Shown here: piece after piece, positions 58,110 to 64,000 of the stretch | Numbering within the stretch: position 1 is the stretch's first letter | Layout: every line of letters starts with the position of its first letter | NCBI RefSeq assembly: GCF_950023065.1 | Contig: NC_088677.1 | Coordinates: 73,247,469-73,311,468 of the forward strand | Direction of reading: 5' to 3' | DNA length: 64,000 nt | From: Planococcus citri | Lineage: Eukaryota > Arthropoda > Insecta > Hemiptera > Pseudococcidae | The notes under the pieces: generated by a model | What the model was told of the DNA's origin: nothing | Database searches by the model: none | What the model saw: only the letters and a program-made list of their open reading frames with translations | Program-made: the position numbers and the translations under genes

Positions 58110-59193
58110 GGGAAAAAATCAAAATGTTACCAAATTCAAATTAACCTAGAAAGCTGAAAATTGGGATGTACCCTATTTTTGACCTTCCAAATCGATTGAA
58201 AACTGTTTCAAACCGTTTTGAGCAGTTCTGGAGCCTCCAGCAGATTTTTAAAACTTGAAATTTCCCCAAAATTTCATGAAATGTAATTGGAAAGCAGAAA
58301 TTTATTCTGCAAAACTAATTTCAATTCTCTACGCAGTCGACTGCAGGTGAATTTGAAGTCATTTTGGGGCCTCCAGCGATTTTTTGAAAATTACTGGAGC
58401 CTCCAGTAGATTTCTGAAACTTGAAATTTCCTCAAAATTTCATCAAATAGAGATGGAAAGCCAAAGCTAAAATTAACTCTGTACTCTAATTTTAACACCC
58501 TCTGAAGACGACTTCAGGTGGGTTCAAAAGTTATTCTGATGGAGCCTCCAGTGACTTTTTGAAAAGTTTCATGGCGTTTTTAGGAAAATTGAAATTTCCA
58601 AAAAGTAGCTGAAAGCTTCAAAACCACTTTAAACCACTGTGCAGTCGACTTCATATTGTATTGAAATTAGTTTGCAGTGTAAATTTCAGCATGCTAACCC
58701 CATTTGTTAAAATGTTGTGAAAATTTCAAGTTTCAAAAATCTGGTGGAGGCTCCAGTAATTTTCAAAAAGTCGCTACAGGCTCCAAAATGACTTGAATCC
58801 AGCGGAAATCGTCTTCAGAGGGTGTTAAAATTGAAGTAGAGGGTTAATTTTAGCTTTCCATCTCCATTTGATGAAATTTTGAGGGAATTTCAAGTTTCAA
58901 AAATCTACTGGATGCTCCAGTAACTTTCAAAAAATCGCTGGAGACTCCAAAACGACTTCAAATTCACCTGCAGTCGACTGCGTATAGAATTGAAATTAGT
59001 TTTGCAGAATGAATTTCTGCTTTCCAACTCCATTTCATGAAATTTTGTGGAAATTTCAAGTTTTAAAAATCTGCTGCAGGCTCCAGAACTGCTCAAAACG
59101 GTTTGAATCAGTTTTCAATCGATTTGCCAGGTCAAAAATAGGGTATAAATTTCAGCTTTATAGGTTAATTTGGTAACATTTTGATTTTTTTCC
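58110..59193. repeat. Long palindrome of the GGCTCCAG family (family B)
   Basis: Two arms of about 540 bp meet near 58660. The left arm contains caaaatgttaccaaatt, cgattgaaaactg, ggagcctccagcagattt, acgcagtcgactgcaggtg and accctctgaagacgac. The right arm has all of them inverted in reverse order (gtcttcagagggtgtt, cacctgcagtcgactgcgt, and so on to aatttggtaacattttg). By eye identity is high over the whole length. Each arm itself has several ctggaggctccag units. A transcript through it would fold into a hairpin of more than 500 bp. Confidence 0.85.
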
Positions 59194-59289
59194 ACACTTT
59201 TTGGTCAAAATTTGATTTTTGAAAATTCACCAAAAATCGAAAAAGTCACTCTAGCACTATGGAAATGTTACAGATTTAAAACTATAGAT

Positions 59290-59445
59290 AAATTTATCGA
59301 ACCACGAAAAGAGTCGCAGCTAAAAGAGTCTGACTCCTCTCAGACTCCTTCATTTGAAGAGTCGCACTTTGGAGTCGCGGACTCTTAAAATCCAGGAGTC
59401 GCGCTAATGAATCGTGGACTCTTAAAATCAAAGAGTCGCCCCAGC
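59290..59445. repeat. Cluster of GAGTCGC repeats
   Basis: About eight copies of agagtcgc, gagtctgactc and their inverses (for example ggagtcgcggactcttaaaa, then aatcgtggactcttaaaa). The arrangement is partly direct, partly palindromic. No known element recognised. Confidence 0.55.
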
Positions 59446-59506
59446 TCTGCTTTACCTACATATCGCATTCCCATTCTCCCTCCCAGGGAATGTGATGGCA
59501 AAACTT

Positions 59507-59866
59507 TTACATTTCAGTTCGAGTTTTCAGTTTTTAATTTCAGTTTTCCATTTCAGTTTCACTTTTCAATTTTCATCATTTTTTGAGGTTCAAAAATAAA
59601 CCAAAAAAGGTGAATTTTTCTTTTCATTCGTGAATTTTCGTACACTAATTTGCACTTGGCAACAAAAACTTCAAATTTCAAATTCAAACTCAAAAATTAT
59701 GAAGAAATGGAAGAAATACGGACATCTCAATTGCAGTGATGACAAAACTTTTACATTTCAGTTCAAGTTTTCAGTTTTAAGTTTCAGTTTTGCTTTTTTC
59801 CATTCAAGTTTTCACTTTTCACTTTTCAGTTTCGGATTTTCTCATTTCAGTTTTCCATCACTGCTC
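59507..59866. repeat. TTTCAG-rich low-complexity element
   Basis: A block gcaaaacttttacatttcag at about 59514 recurs at about 59742 (231 bp later). Between and after them are many ttttcagtttt units. The left edge gtgatggcaaaac and the right edge gttttccatcac are inverted copies, suggesting a small terminal-inverted element. Short frames rich in Phe and Ser here are not genes. Confidence 0.5.
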
Positions 59867-60341
59867 CCTCCTCAATCAAAACAAATTTGATTTTTGAAGT
59901 TTTCTCTCACACGATAGGTGTAAATCAAGCAATTACAAACACCCCCTCTCCCGCCCCCTCCCAAAAAAATGTTTTAAACATCTCGTAGTCCGTAAGATAA
60001 AATTCAGGTCACTAATATTTTTGGCATAGGTACAACTCGTACGAGTCCTGTAGCTAGGTATAATTATTTTCAATTTTCGCTTGTTGCAATTTGTGTACCT
60101 ATACTATACCTACGTAACACTTCATTTTCCTGGCTTCTTGTCTGATGTCTTGAATGAAACTTCAAGTTATAGGTACCTATAATTCTCGCAGTGTAATAGG
60201 TACTTATGAGATCACCAAATCAGTATGTTAGGTCTTTTCTAAACACCGTTTGACAATAGGTATGTATTTTATTTACCTACTGAACGAATGTAAAAGTAAA
60301 AACACTATTCGGACATAGAATAGGTATGGAGCGCTAGTGTA

Positions 60342-60372
60342 CAGGGTGGCCAGAAATATCGGGTACCCCTAA
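60342..60372. mobile_element. Left fragment of a 'CAGGGTGCCC' MITE, interrupted by the Harbinger element
   Basis: After TA (60340-60341) the sequence CAGGGTGGCCAGAAATATCG and then ggtacccctaa matches the first 31 bases of the MITEs at 35673 and 38334 (two differences). At the TAA where those copies continue with gaaagttttt or aaaagttttt, this copy switches abruptly to GGCCCGTAACACAC. The remainder is expected on the far side of the Harbinger element, beyond the window. Confidence 0.85.
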
Positions 60373-60656
60373 GGCCCGTAACACACTACTGCGATGCGAT
60401 GCGATGCAACGCTTTCTGAAACGTTGCATTGCAGGACATCGCAACATTTGACAACACACCTCTGGTACTGCAACGTGATGATTTTGTTGCTATTATCAAT
60501 TATCATTATGTTATCACCAAACAGACCAAATTGTAGGATAATTTTAAAATTTTTCACCTTTGAATAATAATTTGAGAACTTATCTATATTAATTAGGTTG
60601 GTGCAAAATTATCCTGAAGTTACGTTTTTGTCTTATGTTATTGCTGTTTCGGAAAG

Positions 60657-62026
60657 ATGGATGAATTATTTGAAACACTGTCATCTTTTTCTGAAGATGA
60701 AGAGGATAGTGAATATGAAGATGATCTTGAGGATTTCGCACTGCTGCTTCTGATACGCAGTAGAATGAGAAGAAGAAAAAATCGAAACATATGGACCCAT
60801 GCCGTTCGAACTGAGAAACACCGTAAGCAGTGCGGAGTTTATCATACTTTACTTCCAAAGCTGACAGATGAACAATTCAAACATTACCTAAGAACTACGA
60901 GGACAGAATTTGAAGAAATCCATGATTACATTAAAGATGATTTGAAAAAGCAAGATACCCGGTTTCGTTTAGCGATTTCTAGTAAACATCGATTAGCTAT
61001 ATGTTTGAGGTACCTATATTAACTTAAAACATGATTTTAAGTTGAATAATGTGAATCACATTTGGTGATATGTACCTAATTCGATGTTTTGTACATTGTA
61101 GATTTCTTGCTTCTGGAGAAACATTTCGCAGTTTGAGCTTTCATTTTCGTTTGGGAGAGAGCACAGTTTCCATCATTGTGAAGGAAGTTTGCGACGCTAT
61201 ATGGCACCGCATGGCAAATGAATATTTACCAATTCTCAGTGTGAAAGATTGGGAAGACAAGGCAGCTGAATTTAAAATGCGCTGGCGGTTTCCAAACTGT
61301 CTCTCATCGATCGATGGAAAGCACATTACAATAAAAAAACCAACTCGATCAGGCAGTGAATATTACAATTATAAGAAGTCGTTCTCAATTGTGTTACTCG
61401 CTGGCGTTGATGCGAATTATAAATTTACCTTCATTGACGTCGGAGTTAAAGGAAGATTCAGTGATGGTTATACATTTGCTCAAAGTAACTTTGGTAAACG
61501 GTTAATTTCCAATCAACTGAACATTCCAAGTCCTACGAAGATAGAACCAGGTGGTGATGAAATGCCATTTGTTTTTGTTGCCGATGCAGCTTTTCCTCTT
61601 TCAGAAAATTTGATGCGACCATACCCCGGAACCAGTACAAAAAGTGACATTCCAAACAGAATATTCAACTATCGTTTAAGTCACGCGAGGCAAACCGTAG
61701 AATGCGCTTTCGGTATTTTATCTGCGAGATTTCGGATTTATCAAAGGCCACTGGAGTTTGAGCCAAGAAGTGTGGAAGCATTTGTAAAAAGCACTTGTGT
61801 TTTGCATAACTATTTGAGAACTAAAAGCATATCTTTTGAGCATGAGTTGGAAGAAATTCCTAATGTAGATTTTGAAGATCCTCACAACCAGTTAATTGAT
61901 GTGCCTTCAACAAAAGCACGATCGGCGCGAAAAGCATATCTTATTCGTGAAAAGTTGAAAAATTATTTTATAAATGTTGATCCTATACCTTACCAGGAGC
62001 AAGCTGTTCGTAATGGCAAATATTAG
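60657..62026 (+). CDS. PIF/Harbinger DDE transposase, 425 aa, 2 exons
   Basis: Exons 60657-61009 and 61102-62026, joined in phase by a 92-bp GT-AG intron. It catalyses excision and integration of its element at TWA sites. The catalytic triad is in place: Asp in SSIDGKHITI, Asp in FIDVGVKGRFSDG, and Glu in RQTVECAFGILSARFRI. A helix-turn-helix-like segment precedes it (FRLGESTVSIIVKEVCDAIW). The N-terminus is acidic (EDEEDSEYEDDLEDF), then basic (RSRMRRRKNR). Length is typical of the family and there is no frameshift or early stop. The start ATG (ggaaagATGG) is the first in frame. In characterised relatives the transposase needs the Myb/MADF partner for nuclear entry and DNA binding; the partner is the convergent gene here. 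Confidence 0.94.
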
Positions 62027-62215
62027 GTTTCGAGGTATAATTGATTTCCTTTAGGGATTTATGCTGTAGAGTTTTGAGTACTTATCCCCCTTGAGTAATT
62101 TATTCTATCCCTGTAAGTTTATAAGTAACTTATTCTCACATTGTTAGTTTAGTAATTCATTTTATCTCTTTAAGTAATGTATTCTCACCCTATAACAGTG
62201 TAACTACATGTTGGC

Positions 62216-62221
62216 AATAAA
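62216..62221 (+). terminator. Polyadenylation signal of the transposase gene
   Basis: AATAAA in ttggcaataaataaatg, about 190 bp after the transposase stop and just before the tandem repeat. Confidence 0.6.
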
Positions 62222-62251
62222 TAAATGTATTTTTTTTAAAATAAATGAAAG

Positions 62252-62257
62252 TTTATT
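62252..62257 (-). terminator. Possible polyadenylation signal of the MADF gene
   Basis: On the minus strand AATAAA (plus-strand tttatt), about 580 bases beyond the MADF stop. If used, the two convergent transcripts of the transposon end within about 40 bp of each other, and the MADF 3' untranslated region includes the tandem repeat. Confidence 0.35.
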
Positions 62258-62280
62258 ATTGAAAGTTATCCGTAATAGTT

Positions 62281-62480
62281 GAAATAGGTAAGTTGAGCTA
62301 TAGATACCAAAAAATTACAATAAAAGACATAAAAGTCGAGGTAAAAATTGGAATTAGGTAAGTTGAGCTATAGATACCAAAAAATTACAATAAAAGACAT
62401 AAAAGTCGAGGTAAAAATTGGAATTAGGTAAGTTGAGCTATAGATACCAAAAAATTACAATAAAAGTTGAGGTAAAAATT
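62281..62480. repeat. 70-bp tandem repeat, about 2.9 copies
   Basis: Units 62281-62350, 62351-62420 and 62421-62480, the last missing about 10 bp. They begin gaattaggtaagttgagc and end gaggtaaaaattg. The first two units are almost identical. It lies between the convergent transposon genes. Confidence 0.92.
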
Positions 62481-62833
62481 GAAATAGGTACTTATATATA
62501 TGACAGACACAATGAGTAACAAGACTGAAAATTAAAATTACAGGATACAGGACAGTAAAAGTTAAAATAAAGATAAACTAAAAATGAATAACATGATAGA
62601 AGTCAACGAAAAAACGAAATAAAGATGAACAAAGTAATGAATAACATGATAAAAGTCAACATAACAATTAAAATGTTATAAAAATGAATAACTAAACAAA
62701 AATTGAGATAAGGTGATGCGAGTAGAAATATAAGAAGGATAAAAATATATGATAAGCGAATATTATGAGGAAATAAAAGCAGAAAGCTTGAAATGAAATA
62801 CAAAATATAACAACAACCAATACTTTTTCGTTT

Positions 62834-63849
62834 TTATAAATCATTTTCTAATAAACTCTCCTCCTCTTCAATATCTAAAATGGCTTTGCTGAAAATCCGC
62901 TTTATTTTTATTTGATTGGTCCGAGACATACTTTTTACAGAAGCATAATATGCCTGAAAGCAACTTTTCAACGAGTCAATTTTATCTGTCCCTTTTGTTT
63001 CCTTCGGAGTCCTGGATCTTAAAAATGTAATAACTTCTTTGTCCAGAGCCTGCAGGACTTTTTTACCACGTAATTTTTCATCATTTCTTGAAAGATCACT
63101 GAAAATTGAAATTTTTATCATTAGGTACCTCTCCAAAACAAAAATAAAAGGCAAATTTGAGCTGTGAACACTGCTTACCTATCATTAGTTCCTTGAGTGC
63201 TTTCCATTTCATTTTCATCGTCAGATAATGCTTCCTCCACTGTTTCCGTTTCATTGACGTTGTTACTATTATTAGTAGGATTTGCTGGAATATTGGAGGA
63301 GGTAGACGCTTCATCCATGATGTGGTCTTTCAAGAAGGCCATCTGCTCGATAAACCTCCATGGTTTGAATTTCTTGGCTCTTGAGCCGCTAGCCTCATAT
63401 TTTGCTACTCTTTTTAAGGCATTTTTATATCCTTGTTTAAGGTTCCTCCACTTATCTTTGGCAGTATCTCCTAATAACACACAAAAAAAAGAATATTTCA
63501 TCATTTTTTTACCTATAATGATTCCTTTTTACACGCAATATTAGGTATGCACTGAACAAAAATGAGAATGTTACTAAACTTACCATTTTCCAATCCAGTC
63601 GCCCTAGCTATCTCAGCCCATACATCACTCTTCTTCTTAATGTTTTTATAATGGGGATCTCGGAAATTGTACATCATGGGTCTTGACCGGACTTCCTCGA
63701 TCAACAATTCTTCAGTCTAAATGAAAACAATTCTATTAGTTCTTAATCAAAATGATGCTTAAAAGTAGTACTCAACTCAACGAATTTATATTATAAGAAC
63801 TTACCTCTACTGGCATAACCTCCACCGTCTGTATTTCTTCCGAAGCCAT
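62834..63849 (-). CDS. MADF/Myb-like DNA-binding protein of the Harbinger element, 244 aa, 4 exons
   Basis: Minus-strand exons 63849-63805, 63716-63584, 63470-63179 and 63098-62834, all GT-AG and in phase. The MADF domain spans about residues 16-95: LLIEEVRSRPMMYNFRDPHY, KKKSDVWAEIARATG, DKWRNLKQGYKNALKR, AKKFKPWRFIEQMAFLKDHI. A Ser/Asn/Glu-rich linker follows, then a C-terminal BESS-like interaction helix region (KSMSRTNQIKIKRIFSKAIL). This is the second gene typical of PIF/Harbinger elements; its product is thought to bind subterminal DNA and carry the transposase into the nucleus. No disruption seen. The start ATG (ttacaATGGC) gives a complete domain. It could instead be a domesticated host MADF gene, but its position inside the element argues against that. 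Confidence 0.9.
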
Positions 63850-64000
63850 TGTAAAAAGTTGAAAATTTAATATTCAAATCATTAAAATGATGAAAAATCG
63901 ACAAGAATTCAATAATTATCAAACCACAAGAGAGTAAAAAATTTCATCACTAATCAACCGGTACCATGATAAAAAAACAACAAACTGATAAAATCGACCA

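Larger units (their letters stand above)
60373..64000. mobile_element. PIF/Harbinger transposon (left end to window edge)
   Basis: Begins directly after a TAA with GGCCCGTAACACACTACTGC, typical of Harbinger termini with a TWA target. Subterminal sequence has gatgc direct repeats and a near-palindrome at 60411-60434. It carries the expected two genes in convergent order: DDE transposase (60657-62026, +) and MADF/Myb-like protein (62834-63849, -), separated by a 70-bp tandem repeat. The right terminus (inverse of ggcccgtaac followed by TAA) is not reached before 64000. Both genes look undisrupted, so the element may be recently active. Confidence 0.88.

Overview
The window reads as AT-rich nuclear DNA of an insect. 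Genes have many short exons with GT-AG introns, and the proteins are animal proteins (an NALCN-complex subunit, phenylalanine hydroxylase, an RBM26/27-type RNA-binding protein). Intergenic and intronic space is full of small inverted-repeat transposons and of the palindromic word GTAGGTACCTAC. The tetramer usage and a fragment resembling a bacterial AAA-ATPase/PD-(D/E)XK protein (a class I recall as horizontally acquired in mealybugs) suggest a sternorrhynchan hemipteran, perhaps a mealybug. That placement is inference.

Layout. 1-7973: no exon recognised; it is read as a long unc80 intron carrying foldback repeats. 7974-23760 (+): the last 32 exons of unc80 (about 1,915 residues, all junction phases consistent), with several transposon-like elements in its introns. 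24510-30917: a repeat of about 2.3 kb present twice in direct orientation, flanking a short unique segment that holds an open PD-(D/E)XK-like coding fragment (26986-27675). 30918-41243: gene-poor and dense in inverted-repeat elements, some nested, several with recognisable empty target sites. 41244-44042 (+): a complete eight-exon phenylalanine hydroxylase gene (Henna type). 44750-49132: three large inverted-repeat elements, two of them almost back to back. 50246-52484 (+): a three-exon type II membrane protein of the sugar-transferase (Gly_transf_sug) type that lacks its DXD aspartates; its second intron is nearly filled by a 387-codon intronless reading frame on the opposite strand. 54326-57127 (-): a complete intronless coding region for the RBM26/27 orthologue (fly swm). 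58110-59193: a long near-perfect palindrome. 60373 to the window end: an apparently intact PIF/Harbinger transposon with a DDE transposase (+) and a convergent MADF/Myb-like partner gene (-), inserted at a TAA inside a copy of a small MITE that occurs complete twice elsewhere in the window; its right end lies outside.

The host genes are functionally unrelated: neuronal sodium-leak channel regulation, phenylalanine to tyrosine conversion, a secretory-pathway protein, and nuclear RNA metabolism. The unifying theme is transposon architecture. About two dozen terminal-inverted or foldback units cover roughly 19 kb by my boundaries. They form several families, and they preserve target duplications (TA, TAA, TTA), nested insertions and internal empty-site controls. 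No tRNA, rRNA or CRISPR array was recognised.
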